Part shown: positions 51,660 through 60,373 of the stretch, piece after piece
How the letters are laid out: the number at the start of each line of letters is the position of its first letter
Numbering within the stretch: the stretch's first letter is position 1
From: Ruminococcus sp.
Lineage (GTDB): Bacteria > Bacillota > Clostridia > Oscillospirales > Ruminococcaceae
Direction of reading: 5' to 3'
Assembly: GCA_017397925.1 (NCBI GenBank)
Contig: JAFQHO010000014.1
Coordinates: forward strand, 1 to 60,373
Length of the DNA stretch: 60,373 bases
Translations under genes and position numbers: made by a program
Notes under the pieces: generated by a model
The model's database searches: none
Seen by the model: the letters and a program-made list of their open reading frames with translations, nothing else
Told to the model about the DNA's origin: nothing

Positions 51660-51686
51660 GGTATTACTCTAAAGGGTATCTCTAAA

Positions 51687-51844
51687 GGGCATCTCTAAAA
51701 ACCCCTTTTGAGAAAAAGCAGCTATGCATATCATCTGCTTCGTCAACCTCCCTCGGAGTGCGGCAGCACGTCTTCGGAAGGTTTCCTTGCAGCTGCCATA
51801 CCTATCTGTTTTTTCTTTAATCAAACGGGTTTTTAGAGCTGCCC
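51687..51844. mobile_element. 158-bp MITE-like element
   Basis: Ends are inverted repeats GGGCATCTCTAAAAACCC (51687-51704) and GGGTTTTTAGAGCTGCCC (51827-51844), 17 of 18 positions pairing. Three tandem copies of a CTCTAAAgggnAT unit are at the left border. No coding capacity. It sits between a terminator and the rlmB promoter, as intergenic MITEs do. Confidence 0.6.
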
Positions 51845-51877
51845 TAAAAATAATTTATTGAATTATAGTTTCAGTAC

Positions 51878-51906
51878 TTGTAATTTCTTTGAAAAAATGT
51901 TATAAT
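51878..51906 (+). promoter_or_regulatory. Promoter of rlmB operon
   Basis: TTGTAA (51878-51883), 17-base spacer, TATAAT (51901-51906). Confidence 0.7.
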
Positions 51907-51946
51907 ATAATGTAATCCTATTATGAGGGTGCAAAGGAGATAAATA

Positions 51947-52714
51947 ATGGAAAAAAATATAAAAAACACAGAGAATGAGGGCTTTTCTGACGTAATCTGC
52001 GGACGAAATCCTGTTATAGAAGCTCTTAAATCGGGAGCGGCTCTTGATATGATATATATGGACGGCAACGGCGGAAGCCTTAGTGTAATCAGACGGCTTG
52101 CCAAGGAGAAAGGTGTTCCCGTTAAGGATGTTAAAGAGGATAAGCTGAAAAAGCTTTCAGGTGGTGCTTCTCATCAGGGAGTTGCTGCTGTAGGTGCTTG
52201 CGGTGAATATGTTACTGTTGAGGATATTCTCGAAGTATCACAGAAAAAAGGAACTCCTCCATTTATTATTATATGTGATGAAATTGAGGATCCACACAAT
52301 CTGGGCGCGATTATCCGTACAGCTGAAACATCGGGTGCAGACGGTGTTATTATCCCCAAGCGCAGAAGTGCAGGGCTTAATGCTACTGTATTCAAGACAT
52401 CTGCCGGTGCAGCAAGTTATGTTCCTGTGGCAAGAGTATCTAATCTTGCAGCGGCTATTGACAAGCTTAAAGAAAACGGCGTGTGGATATATGGTACAGA
52501 CGCTGACGGTACTGACTACAGTGAAACAGATCTTACAGGCAGCTGTGGACTTGTTGTAGGCTCTGAGGGCTTTGGTATAAGTCGCCTTATCAGAGAAAAA
52601 TGTGATTTTATGATGCGCCTGCCTATGCTGGGAAAAATAAATTCACTTAATGCTTCCGTTGCAGCTGGTATATTTATGTATGAAATTCTCCGTCAGCGGA
52701 GAGCGAAAAAATAA
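51947..52714 (+). CDS. rlmB: 23S rRNA 2'-O-ribose methyltransferase (TrmH/RlmB type)
   Basis: 255 residues. N-terminal substrate-binding part (DVICGRNPVIEALKSGAALD), then the SPOUT knot with DEIEDPHNLGAIIRTAETSG, GLVVGSEGFGISRL and LPMLGKINSLNASVAAGIFM. All three SpoU motifs are intact. It probably methylates G2251 of 23S rRNA or a similar site. Confidence 0.92.
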   Translation: MEKNIKNTENEGFSDVICGRNPVIEALKSGAALDMIYMDGNGGSLSVIRRLAKEKGVPVKDVKEDKLKKLSGGASHQGVAAVGACGEYVTVEDILEVSQKKGTPPFIIICDEIEDPHNLGAIIRTAETSGADGVIIPKRRSAGLNATVFKTSAGAASYVPVARVSNLAAAIDKLKENGVWIYGTDADGTDYSETDLTGSCGLVVGSEGFGISRLIREKCDFMMRLPMLGKINSLNASVAAGIFMYEILRQRRAKK

Positions 52715-52730
52715 TTCAGGGGAGGTAATT

Positions 52731-55238
52731 ATGGCAGACACAAAGCTGTCCCTTGAGGACATTCTTGACGAATATAAGGCAAATCCTGATGATACCTCCA
52801 CGTCGAAGGTAGGCAGGGATGATACGCGAAAGATACTTAACTCTACGATTCCCGATCCCATAAAGGAAGCTGCAGAGGTTCCGAGAACAGTTTCTCATAA
52901 GAAAAATGAGCTTTTTGATGGTGTTGAGCCAAAGCTTAATCCTGCCAATGAGATACGTCCTGCGGAGGTTTCAACAAAAAAAGCGGCTGTTGCAGGTGAT
53001 GAAGGCATCACAGGAGTTAAATCAACTCACCCTATAGATAACACAGAGAATGATGGGCTTATTGACGGCTCATCGAAAATCCGCCCTATGTACGGCTCCA
53101 CAAGAGCAAGAGAAGCGGAAAAAAGCAAAAAGAAAAAGTGGTTTGGCAGAGATGATGCCAGACAGCCTTATTCAAAAGAAAAGGCGGCAGGGGAGTATAT
53201 GTACATTCCTCCCGAGGTGCGTAAGAAAAAGCGTACAAGGGATGATATAGTCAACGAAGCTGAGGCTCCTGAAAACAGAAAGTACGTTACAGATATCGTA
53301 CCATCTCCAGCGGCTCTTGAAGCTACACGTCCCATTGAGCTTGCTCCAAGGGCTGAAACAACTAATATAGACCTGAGCAGTATACGTGCTGCATCTGAGG
53401 AGAGCATTGACGTGCGTATTCAAAGCAATACAGAGGAATACACCCGTCAGGCGATGAAGGCAAAGCGTACAAAGCGAATTGTCGATTTCAACTATTACGG
53501 TGATGTTCAGGACGTAGGCAGAGATATTTATGAGCTTATGGGTATACTCAAAACAAGAGTTGCTGTTCTGGCTCTGACTGCATTTTTAAGCGTATATATC
53601 ACCATATGCAGCCGATTTAATTTCCCTATTGCGGAATTTCTGAGTATATACCACATAAATACATATCTTATTACGCATCTGCTGCTCGGCTTATTAGCAA
53701 TGTTTTATTCGTTCCCTGTTATAACAAAGGGATTTAAAAATCTTGTAAAGTTTAAAGCGGATAGTGACTCAATGACAGCTATAACGGCTTCAGCCTGCTT
53801 CATATCGCTGCTTGCTTCATTCCTGCGGACTGATATGGCAAGGGCGGAATTGATTCACATTTATATGCCTGTGGGTATACTTGCGCTTCTTACAAATGCC
53901 ATTGGAAAATATCTCATACTAAAAAGGGCAAGACGCAATTTCAGATTTGCCTCCCGTGATTTCAACCGTCACGCTGTTGTATACGTCAAGGATGAGGAAC
54001 GTGCGGAACGTCTTACTCACGGCACTCTCGGCGATTTCCCCATACTTGCGGCAATGCGTCCTACAGACTTCCTTACAGATTTCTTGAGATATACATATTC
54101 CGCTGATATTACCGACAGTTTTTGTCGTAAATCTGCACCTCTTTGCCTTGGTGCGTCCTTGATAATATCGGTAGTTCTCACATTTATCCGTATGGGTACG
54201 CTTTTTTCAATTGAGGCGTTTGTATTCGGATTATCGATACTTTCAATGCTTATCTGCGCTTGTTCCTGTATAGCGCTGCCTTTTGCAGCGAATATTCCTC
54301 TTGAAAAGGTTTCAAAGGAAACTATCAAGAATGACGGCATACTTCTTGGCTATCAGAGCGTTGACGACCTTTACGATACAAATTCAATCCTTGTAAAGGC
54401 TGATGATATCTTCCCTGAGGGTACAGTCCGACTTGGCGGAATAAAGGTGTTTTCAAATACAAAGCTTGATGAAGCCTTTCTGGATGCTGCAAGCCTTTCC
54501 TATTATGGCGGCAGTTTACTGCAACAGCTTTTTGCCGACCTTATAAAGGGTAAGGAGGAACTGCTTTATCCTATTGATAATTTCTCATATGAGGACGGAA
54601 TGGGGCTTTGCGGCTGGATAAAAAACAGACGTATACTCCTTGGCAGCCGTGAGCTTATGGAAACTCATAATATTGAGGGACTTCCAACAAAAAGCCGTGA
54701 AGCTGAATATTCACAGGGACACGAACCGATATATCTTTCAATTTCAGGAAATCTTGCTGCTTTGTTTGTCGTCGATGTAATTGCAGGCAGAGGTGTTAGA
54801 AAATGGGCTGAAAGACTTGTGAGAAAAAAGATATGTATGGTTGTTAAATCCGTTGACAGCTTTATTACAGCGGAAAAAATAGCGGCTGTTTATGGTATAC
54901 CTAAGGGTATGGTAAAGGTGCTGCCGAAAAAGCTTCACGAGGATTTTGATGCTGAAACTAAAAAAACTGTACGTATGAGTGCATCTATGGCTTGCGCAGG
55001 AAAATTCAGTTCAATGGCACAGCTTATACTCGGAATCAAGAGCATACACGCATCTGCTGTTATTGCCCTTATTTTCCAGACAGTTTCCATACTCCTCGGA
55101 TTTGGATTATCAATGATGCTGATACTTTCAAAGGCTTACGAGTCAAATTATATCTATATGTCTGCAACGGCAATGATAGTTTACAATCTTTTGTGTACAT
55201 TGTTTACTTGTCTTGCAGCAAGCACTAAAAAGAGGTAA
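52731..55238 (+). CDS. Degenerate P-type ATPase-like membrane protein
   Basis: 835 residues from ATG at 52731 (GGGGAGG). A charged, low-complexity cytoplasmic region (1-270) precedes membrane helices. After residue 530 the order follows heavy-metal P-type ATPases: KNDGILLGYQSVDDLYDTNS, then ILVKADDIFPEG where VVFDKTGTLTEG is expected, GMGLCGWIKNRRILLGSREL (N-domain), LAALFVVDVIAGRGVRKW, and VKSVDSFITAEKIAAVYGIP in place of TGDN...A. The phosphorylated Asp is Lys, and the TGD motif is lost, so ATP-driven transport is excluded. It follows rlmB by 16 bases and precedes an LCP gene; a structural or regulatory role is likely. Confidence 0.75.
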   Translation: MADTKLSLEDILDEYKANPDDTSTSKVGRDDTRKILNSTIPDPIKEAAEVPRTVSHKKNELFDGVEPKLNPANEIRPAEVSTKKAAVAGDEGITGVKSTHPIDNTENDGLIDGSSKIRPMYGSTRAREAEKSKKKKWFGRDDARQPYSKEKAAGEYMYIPPEVRKKKRTRDDIVNEAEAPENRKYVTDIVPSPAALEATRPIELAPRAETTNIDLSSIRAASEESIDVRIQSNTEEYTRQAMKAKRTKRIVDFNYYGDVQDVGRDIYELMGILKTRVAVLALTAFLSVYITICSRFNFPIAEFLSIYHINTYLITHLLLGLLAMFYSFPVITKGFKNLVKFKADSDSMTAITASACFISLLASFLRTDMARAELIHIYMPVGILALLTNAIGKYLILKRARRNFRFASRDFNRHAVVYVKDEERAERLTHGTLGDFPILAAMRPTDFLTDFLRYTYSADITDSFCRKSAPLCLGASLIISVVLTFIRMGTLFSIEAFVFGLSILSMLICACSCIALPFAANIPLEKVSKETIKNDGILLGYQSVDDLYDTNSILVKADDIFPEGTVRLGGIKVFSNTKLDEAFLDAASLSYYGGSLLQQLFADLIKGKEELLYPIDNFSYEDGMGLCGWIKNRRILLGSRELMETHNIEGLPTKSREAEYSQGHEPIYLSISGNLAALFVVDVIAGRGVRKWAERLVRKKICMVVKSVDSFITAEKIAAVYGIPKGMVKVLPKKLHEDFDAETKKTVRMSASMACAGKFSSMAQLILGIKSIHASAVIALIFQTVSILLGFGLSMMLILSKAYESNYIYMSATAMIVYNLLCTLFTCLAASTKKR

Positions 55239-55244
55239 TAAAAA

Positions 55245-56621
55245 ATGTCCGACAGAAATAATACAGACAATCAGAATACGAACACAATATATATTCCCCG
55301 TGATATGCAGAACAGACAGACTCCCAGGAAACCACTGAGGAGAGTTCAGCAGAATCCGTCCCAGTATGGCAATCAGCCGTATGGCGGTCAGCCGATGCAG
55401 AATCCGTCCCAGTATGGCAATCAGCCGTATGGCGGTCAGCCGATGCAGAATCCGTCACAGTACGGCAATCAGCCGTATGGCGGTCAGCCGATGCAGAATC
55501 CGCCTCAGTATGGAAATCAGCCGTATTATGACGATTATTACAGGGAACCGCCAAGAAATTATCCGCAAAACAGCGGCAATCCGCCTAAGAGGGCAACAGA
55601 GAGCAAAAGCGGAAATCCACAGCAGAAAAAGAAAAAACGCAGGAAAAAAAGTCCTGTTGGAAAATTTTTCGGCAGATTTATCAGAACTTTGCTGATAATT
55701 TTCCTTGTAATTTTCGGAATGTATTCCTGTACGTCAATCAGCCTTATAAATAAAATGGATTATGTGGCTACAGGCAGCCGAAATCGCCGAAGCGATGCTC
55801 TTTCGCGGAGTTATGTGAAGAATGTGCTGCTTATCGGTACAGACGGCAGAACAGAGGATGAAGCGGCACGGTCTGACACGATGATAATTGCCTCAATAAA
55901 CAGCAGAACCGATGAAATAAGTCTTATATCCCTTATGCGCGACTGTTATGTAGTTATACCGGGGTATGGCGAAAATAAGCTGAATGCTGCATATTCTTTT
56001 GGCGGTGCGGAGTTGCTTATGGATACAATTGAGTATAACTTCGGCATTGCTGTTGAGGATTATGTTTCGGTTAATTTTGTTTCATTTGCAAATGTTGTTG
56101 ATAGTGTAGGCGGAATTGATATTGAGATATCCGATGCTGAGGCGCAGGAAATCAACACTATTATGCAGGCTGAGGTTAATAGCATTATGGGTGATGATAT
56201 CCTTGATGATCTCCTTGACGGCGGCGGTGAGCTTCATCTCAACGGCAAGCAGGCATTATCCTATGCCCGAATCAGATATATCGGAAATGCCGATTTTGAG
56301 CGTACTGAGCGTCAGCGCAGGGTGATTGAGCTTGTGATGGATAAGGTTAAATCCTTTTATCCTACTATACTGCCGAATGTAGCTTCAAGCGTACTCCCAG
56401 GGGTTGAAACAAATATGTCAACAGCTGAGTTGTACTGGCTTTCTCTCAAAGCACCGTTTATTGTTGGTTATGAACGTCAGCAGCTGCAGGTGCCTGCGGA
56501 GGGAACTTATTACGGCGAATATAGAGATTGCGGTGATTCACTTATTGTGGATTTCAATGCGAATTATAACTTGATTTATGAAACGGCATATAAGGATCAG
56601 AAAATACAAAATGACCAGTGA
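55245..56621 (+). CDS. LytR-CpsA-Psr family protein
   Basis: 458 residues. The N-terminal cytoplasmic part has three-plus tandem QNPSQYGNQPYGGQPM units (about 35-95) and a basic stretch, then one membrane helix (LLIIFLVIFGMYSCTSISL) and the LCP domain: VLLIGTDGRTEDEAARSDTM, SLMRDCYVVIPGYGENKLNA, YARIRYIGNADFERTERQRR (Arg-rich pocket). LCP proteins attach teichoic acids or polysaccharides to peptidoglycan. It follows the P-type-ATPase-like gene by six bases and probably shares its transcript. Confidence 0.92.
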   Translation: MSDRNNTDNQNTNTIYIPRDMQNRQTPRKPLRRVQQNPSQYGNQPYGGQPMQNPSQYGNQPYGGQPMQNPSQYGNQPYGGQPMQNPPQYGNQPYYDDYYREPPRNYPQNSGNPPKRATESKSGNPQQKKKKRRKKSPVGKFFGRFIRTLLIIFLVIFGMYSCTSISLINKMDYVATGSRNRRSDALSRSYVKNVLLIGTDGRTEDEAARSDTMIIASINSRTDEISLISLMRDCYVVIPGYGENKLNAAYSFGGAELLMDTIEYNFGIAVEDYVSVNFVSFANVVDSVGGIDIEISDAEAQEINTIMQAEVNSIMGDDILDDLLDGGGELHLNGKQALSYARIRYIGNADFERTERQRRVIELVMDKVKSFYPTILPNVASSVLPGVETNMSTAELYWLSLKAPFIVGYERQQLQVPAEGTYYGEYRDCGDSLIVDFNANYNLIYETAYKDQKIQNDQ

Positions 56622-56634
56622 TGATATGTATCAA

Positions 56635-56670
56635 GGGGACGCTCTCACTTGCAGAGCGTCCCCTCTTTTC
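56635..56670 (+). terminator. Terminator of the LCP gene
   Basis: GGGGACGCTCT and AGAGCGTCCCC form a perfect 11-bp stem with a T-rich tail. The region 56671-56803 contains only a GCAGAGC/GCTCTGC hairpin. Confidence 0.88.
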
Positions 56671-56803
56671 AAGCAGTCCCGCTGACTGTTTAAAATTCAC
56701 CCATTGCAGAGCGCTTAAACGCTAAGCAGAGCTTTGCTCTGCCCCTGGACTCTGAGTGCTTTGGAAATCCGATTTGCGCAGAGGTGTTTTAATTTCTAAC
56801 AAA

Positions 56804-56833
56804 AAGGGTATCGTGAAAATCACGATACCCTTA
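56804..56833. terminator. Terminator of the aminotransferase gene
   Basis: AAGGGTATCGTG and CACGATACCCTT form a perfect 12-bp stem with A and T tracts on both sides. Confidence 0.8.
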
Positions 56834-56842
56834 AATTATACA

Positions 56843-58123
56843 TTATTCCATTTCGCTGAGAAGCTTTTCTGCGCTTGCAAGCTTAACGCTGATAACGAAA
56901 AGCTCCAGTGCCTTCTCTAAATCCTCCATAGATGGATATGTGGGAGCAATACGGATGTTTCTGTCGTCCTTGTCAAATCCGTAAGGGAATGTAGCACCGG
57001 CACCTGTAAGTGTTACACCAGCCTCTGCACAAAGCTTTACAACCCTCTTTGCACAGCCGCTGAGAGCGTTGAATGATACGAAATATCCGCCCTTAGGCTC
57101 TGTCCATTCACCGATACCGAGAGGAGTAATTTCCTTTTTAAGTGTATCGCATACGAGGTTGAACTTAGGAGCAATAATTGCAGCGTGCTTCTTCATATGT
57201 TCAACCATATTCTCGTATGTGCCGAAGAACTTAACGTGACGAAGCTGATTTACCTTGTCGTGGCCGATAATGGAAATACCAAGATATTTCTTTAATTCGT
57301 CAATATTTGCCTTGCTTGCACCCATAGCGGCAACACCTGCACCGGGGAATGTAACCTTTGATGTTGAGCCAAAGATGTATACAATATTCTCGTTTCCTGC
57401 TTTTTTAGCCTCATCGAGGATATTGAGGATATATGTGGGATTTTCCACAAGGTGGTGGATGCAGTATGCGTTATCCCAGAAGATGCGGAAATCCTCAGCT
57501 GCAGGCTTAAGATTTGCGAAACGCTTTACAGTTTCGTCACTGTAGCAGATACCGTCAGGATTTGAATACTGAGGAACACACCAGATACCCTTAATGGAGG
57601 CATCATCAGCCACAAGCTTTTCAACCATATCCATATCGGGGCCTGTAGGTGTCATAGGAATGTTTATCATTTCAATTCCGAAAAATTCAGTTACCTTGAA
57701 ATGTCTGTCGTAACCTGGAACAGGGCAAAGGAATTTAACCTTTTCAAGTTTGTTCCAGGGAGTTGAGCCGAGAATACCTTTATTGTAAGCAGTCTGGATT
57801 GACCAGTACATTGCGTTAAGGCTGGAGTTTCCGAATACAATTACCTCGTCCTCGTTAACGCCGAGCATATCAGAAAAGAGCTTTTTAGCTTCGGGAATAC
57901 CGTCAAGTATGCCGTAATTTCTTACGTCTGTACCATTTTCGGTTAAAAAATTATTATCGTCAAAAGCATTGAGCATATCAACAGAAAGCTCAAGCTGTTC
58001 TTTACAGGGATTACCTCTTGCCATATTAAGACAAAGTCCCTTAGCTTTAAATTCGTTATAGAGCTGCTCAGTTTCATTTTTAAAACCGAGGAGCTGTTCC
58101 TTGTTCATTTCTGATAAAAACAT
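56843..58123 (-). CDS. Class I aspartate-type aminotransferase (subgroup Ic)
   Basis: About 426 residues from the ATG at 58123 (GGAAAGGTG upstream). NMARGNPCKEQLELSVDMLN, RNYGILDGIPEAKKLF, CVPQYSNPDGICYSDETVKR (NPDG), WDNAYCIHHL (DNAY) and GSTSKVTFPGAGVAAMGASK (the PLP lysine in SK). This is the PF12897-type aspartate/MocR-like aminotransferase without a DNA-binding domain. Single gene with its own promoter and terminator. Confidence 0.9.
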   Translation of the reverse strand: MFLSEMNKEQLLGFKNETEQLYNEFKAKGLCLNMARGNPCKEQLELSVDMLNAFDDNNFLTENGTDVRNYGILDGIPEAKKLFSDMLGVNEDEVIVFGNSSLNAMYWSIQTAYNKGILGSTPWNKLEKVKFLCPVPGYDRHFKVTEFFGIEMINIPMTPTGPDMDMVEKLVADDASIKGIWCVPQYSNPDGICYSDETVKRFANLKPAAEDFRIFWDNAYCIHHLVENPTYILNILDEAKKAGNENIVYIFGSTSKVTFPGAGVAAMGASKANIDELKKYLGISIIGHDKVNQLRHVKFFGTYENMVEHMKKHAAIIAPKFNLVCDTLKKEITPLGIGEWTEPKGGYFVSFNALSGCAKRVVKLCAEAGVTLTGAGATFPYGFDKDDRNIRIAPTYPSMEDLEKALELFVISVKLASAEKLLSEME

Positions 58124-58182
58124 TTCGGAACACACCTTTCCATATTTATCGGGCAAAAACGTCGTTGTAAATGCCCTATTAA

Positions 58183-58211
58183 AGTATACCATAGGCTGAG
58201 AATAATTTCAA
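58183..58211 (-). promoter_or_regulatory. Promoter of the aminotransferase gene
   Basis: Minus-strand TTGAAA (58206-58211), 17-base spacer, TATACT (58183-58188). Confidence 0.65.
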
Positions 58212-58421
58212 GTGACAAGATTACGAATAATTTGGGTTATTTCGACTTTTTTTTAGTGTTTTCAGCTGAATTTGTCCGTCAGTGGTAAAAATGTGTACGC
58301 CTGTGACGGACAAAACAGAGAAAAAAACGGATTTTTATTTAAAATTTATACAATAAAATTAATAAAAAATATTCGTTCACAAAAAATTTACGCTTTTCTG
58401 TATTACAAAATGAAATTTGGG

Positions 58422-58450
58422 TTGACTTCTTAGATTTTTTGTCGTATAAT
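58422..58450 (+). promoter_or_regulatory. Promoter of the transglutaminase-dockerin gene
   Basis: TTGACT (58422-58427), 17-base spacer, TATAAT (58445-58450). The leader of about 140 bases (to 58595) is very AT-rich and shows no recognised riboswitch; 58212-58421 is also empty. Confidence 0.75.
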
Positions 58451-58595
58451 TGTATTAAACACAATAAATAAAAATCTGTTCACATATCGTTTATTTTTGT
58501 ATTGTTTTAAGATTATTTTAAGATAACTCGTTTATAATTGTAATCAGATATAGAAATGTAGTACGTGATAATATTCAGAAATGGAGGTTGTATAT

Positions 58596-60227
58596 ATGAA
58601 AAAAACAATTAAAAGTATAGCGGCTCTGGTTACAGCGCTATCGGTTACAGCTGGAATTGTACCTGTTTCGAGTTTTGCATATGAGACAGGCACTATTGAT
58701 ATGTCGGATATCACTCTCGAATTCGGCACAATGAAGTCAATGAGCCTTGAAATGCAGTCTATGCCCAGAATTCTTGCTGATGATGAAATAGAGGACTATC
58801 TTCTTGGTGCACACCTTGATGCCAACAACAGAGCAGTTTATGACGCTTTTTTGGAGCTTACTGAGCCTTCTCTTGAGGAATTTACAGTTAAGCTTCCTGA
58901 AACAGTATCCTTTAAAACAATGGATATTGAATCAGATGAAAATATGGATTTTTACAATGCTGTATTTACTAACTGTGCCAGCGGCATGGAGGCATCATCC
59001 TTTGATACTCCCTGGATTTTCTGGCTTGATCAGAACTTCACATCTGTTTCCGCAAGCAATATGAGATATACCAGAAATATTTTTACCAAGGAGTACACTT
59101 TCTACATAGAGGAGCTTACTTTTTCTCCTGCAATGTATGAGAGTTTTGAATCCTTTGAACAGGTACTTGAATACAAAGCAAAACTTGAAGAAACTGTTGA
59201 AAATTACGTTATTGAAGGCGAGACAACTGAGGAAAAGCTTAAAAGCATTCACGATAGTATATGTTATTTTACCGATTATGACACAGGCGGCAAATTTTCG
59301 GGTTCAGTTATAAGTTCTCTTGTTGAACCAGGAGCTGTTTGCGAAGGATATGCCAAGGGTTTTAAGCTTTTAGCCGATAAAATAGGAGTTCCTACTGTAT
59401 GTGTTTTCGGAAATTTTGAGGAAGATACTGCATCAGCTCATATGTGGAATTATGTTCAGATGGATGACGGCTATTGGTATGCTGTTGATGTTACTTGGGA
59501 TGACTACGATGGAGAATATGGTCTTGAAATAATATATGATTATTTCCTTAAAGGTTCTGAAGATTTCAATGTAAAGCATACAGAGTTTACAGATTATAAT
59601 CTTACACATCTTGAATTTCCCGAAATTGCAGAGTGGAATTATGGAGAAAACATTCCAGATGTTAAAGTAACAACTATGCCTGTTACAACTACAACAACCA
59701 AACCCACGACAACTACCACAAAGCCTACAACTACAACAACCAAGCCTACAACGACTACTACAAAGCCTACAACTACAACAACCAAGCCCACAACGACTAC
59801 TACAAAGCCTACAACTACAACAACCAAACCCACGACAACTACCACAAAGCCTACAACAACAACGACTAAGCCTACAACGACTACCACAAAGCCTACAACC
59901 ACAACAACAAAACCCACAACGACTACCACAAAGAAGCCAACGACCACAACAACCAAGCCTACAACAACTACTACAAAGCCCACAACGACTATAACTAAGC
60001 CTGTTACAACTACAACACCTCAGCCTGTATACGAGGAAGGAGATTTAAACCGTGATGGCAAGGTATCAATTGCTGATTTAGTATGCTGTGCAGAGGCGGC
60101 TATGGGTATTGCAGTTTTCGATTTCTCCTGCGATGTTAACAAGGACGGCAGAACAGATGTATTTGATGTTATTATAATGCGTCAGCTTGTAGTTGAAAAA
60201 GTGAGAAGCACCTTTGGACTAAGATAA
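58596..60227 (+). CDS. Secreted transglutaminase-like protein with dockerin
   Basis: About 543 residues: signal peptide (IKSIAALVTALSVTAGIVPV), a helical region, a transglutaminase/protease core with GAVCEGYAKGFKLLADKIGV (Cys), TASAHMWNYVQMDDGYWYAV (His) and DVTWDDYDGEYG (Asp), a PTTTTTK linker, and a dockerin (GDLNRDGKVSIADLVCCAEA and SCDVNKDGRTDVFDVIIMRQ). It probably joins a cohesin scaffold and processes peptides outside the cell. Start at 58596 follows GGAGG. The last base lies before a strong terminator. Confidence 0.9.
   Translation: MKKTIKSIAALVTALSVTAGIVPVSSFAYETGTIDMSDITLEFGTMKSMSLEMQSMPRILADDEIEDYLLGAHLDANNRAVYDAFLELTEPSLEEFTVKLPETVSFKTMDIESDENMDFYNAVFTNCASGMEASSFDTPWIFWLDQNFTSVSASNMRYTRNIFTKEYTFYIEELTFSPAMYESFESFEQVLEYKAKLEETVENYVIEGETTEEKLKSIHDSICYFTDYDTGGKFSGSVISSLVEPGAVCEGYAKGFKLLADKIGVPTVCVFGNFEEDTASAHMWNYVQMDDGYWYAVDVTWDDYDGEYGLEIIYDYFLKGSEDFNVKHTEFTDYNLTHLEFPEIAEWNYGENIPDVKVTTMPVTTTTTKPTTTTTKPTTTTTKPTTTTTKPTTTTTKPTTTTTKPTTTTTKPTTTTTKPTTTTTKPTTTTTKPTTTTTKPTTTTTKKPTTTTTKPTTTTTKPTTTITKPVTTTTPQPVYEEGDLNRDGKVSIADLVCCAEAAMGIAVFDFSCDVNKDGRTDVFDVIIMRQLVVEKVRSTFGLR
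59686..60015 (+). repeat. (PTTTTTK)n linker-coding repeat
   Basis: About 14 units of a 24-bp sequence encoding KPTTTTTK. The DNA units vary at third positions (ACA/ACG/ACC), so the repeat is maintained at the protein level. One unit has an extra Lys (KKPTT) and one Thr is replaced by Ile (TTTITKP). It forms an extended, likely O-glycosylated spacer. Confidence 0.9.
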
Positions 60228-60260
60228 AATATAAAAAGGCGCTGTAAAAAAAGTGAAACC

Positions 60261-60304
60261 AAAAGTCCGAGTGAGCCATGGAAATGGTCCACTCGGACTT
60301 TTTT
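60261..60304 (+). terminator. Terminator of the last dockerin gene
   Basis: AAAAGTCCGAGTG (60261-60273) pairs with CACTCGGACTTTT (60290-60302), an inner CCAT/ATGG pair strengthens the loop, and a T-run follows. Confidence 0.88.
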
Positions 60305-60373
60305 AAAATGTAAAAAGTGAAAAAGTACAAAATTGTTGAAAACAGGGTATAACGAACACACCGGCAGAAAAAT

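Noticed and set aside
59639-59983. 114-residue Val/Gly-rich protein on the minus strand
   Set aside because: It is the antisense of the (PTTTTTK)n repeat and has no start signals.

Overview
The window looks like a chromosomal segment from a gut or rumen Clostridia of the Ruminococcus/Oscillospiraceae type. The evidence is several secreted proteins ending in dockerin modules, a Thr/Pro linker of the ruminococcal kind, an [FeFe]-hydrogenase maturase (HydG), a TM1266-type regulator, a lone Spo0A C-terminal domain, strong Shine-Dalgarno sites and very regular TTGACA-17-TATAAT promoters. This assignment is inferred from gene content, not from a marker-gene comparison.

Layout. 1-7.4 kb is accessory: a sigma-like factor, an ECF sigma/anti-sigma-like pair, three secreted proteins (two with dockerins), a stand-alone Spo0A_C protein, and an orphan GIY-YIG toxin domain with an Imm26-like immunity gene lying between two 120-bp direct repeats that end in a tRNA-3'-like sequence plus a terminator. 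7.4-10.6 kb holds a DUF6311-like membrane protein and an AI-2E family permease. 10.6-21.4 kb is an accretion of integrative mobilizable elements (IMEs) in the 3' end of guaA. Three copies of the guaA-end sequence (10611, 11852, 21369) delimit a decayed left element (flavodoxin-like gene, relaxase remnant) and a 9.5-kb right element. The right element carries integrase, excisionase-like protein, XRE regulator, MobC-like protein, RepA-like ATPase, an oriT-like region and a frameshifted MobV relaxase. Its cargo is the most interesting locus here: a 64-residue peptide with ten cysteines, a radical SAM/SPASM maturase and a short UvrA-like ABC protein in one tightly coupled operon with its own promoter and dyad operator.

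21.4-28.6 kb: split-type guaA (synthetase subunit only), a PqqD-like protein coupled to an OPT transporter, a MITE-like element, and a lipase-TM1266-hydG operon. 28.6-31.7 kb: ylmC, rpsB-tsf and a CPBP protease. 31.8-41.9 kb: acetyltransferase and GyrI-like genes with a partial duplication, a MoxR-DUF58-transglutaminase operon, a dockerin-bearing C39-like protein, prmA and an unknown. 42-48 kb: rplU-prp-rpmA, obgE, mrnC, yebC, acetyltransferases and mntP. 48-60 kb: a GGDEF protein with a sugar-binding-protein-like sensor, a VanY-like carboxypeptidase, rlmB, a P-type-ATPase-like protein that lacks the catalytic aspartate, an LCP protein, an aminotransferase, and a secreted transglutaminase-like dockerin protein with a (PTTTTTK)n linker.

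Most housekeeping genes are ordinary. The points for follow-up are the RiPP/UvrA cargo on the guaA element, the repeat-flanked toxin-immunity cassette, the tRNA-like 120-bp repeats and the degenerate P-type ATPase.
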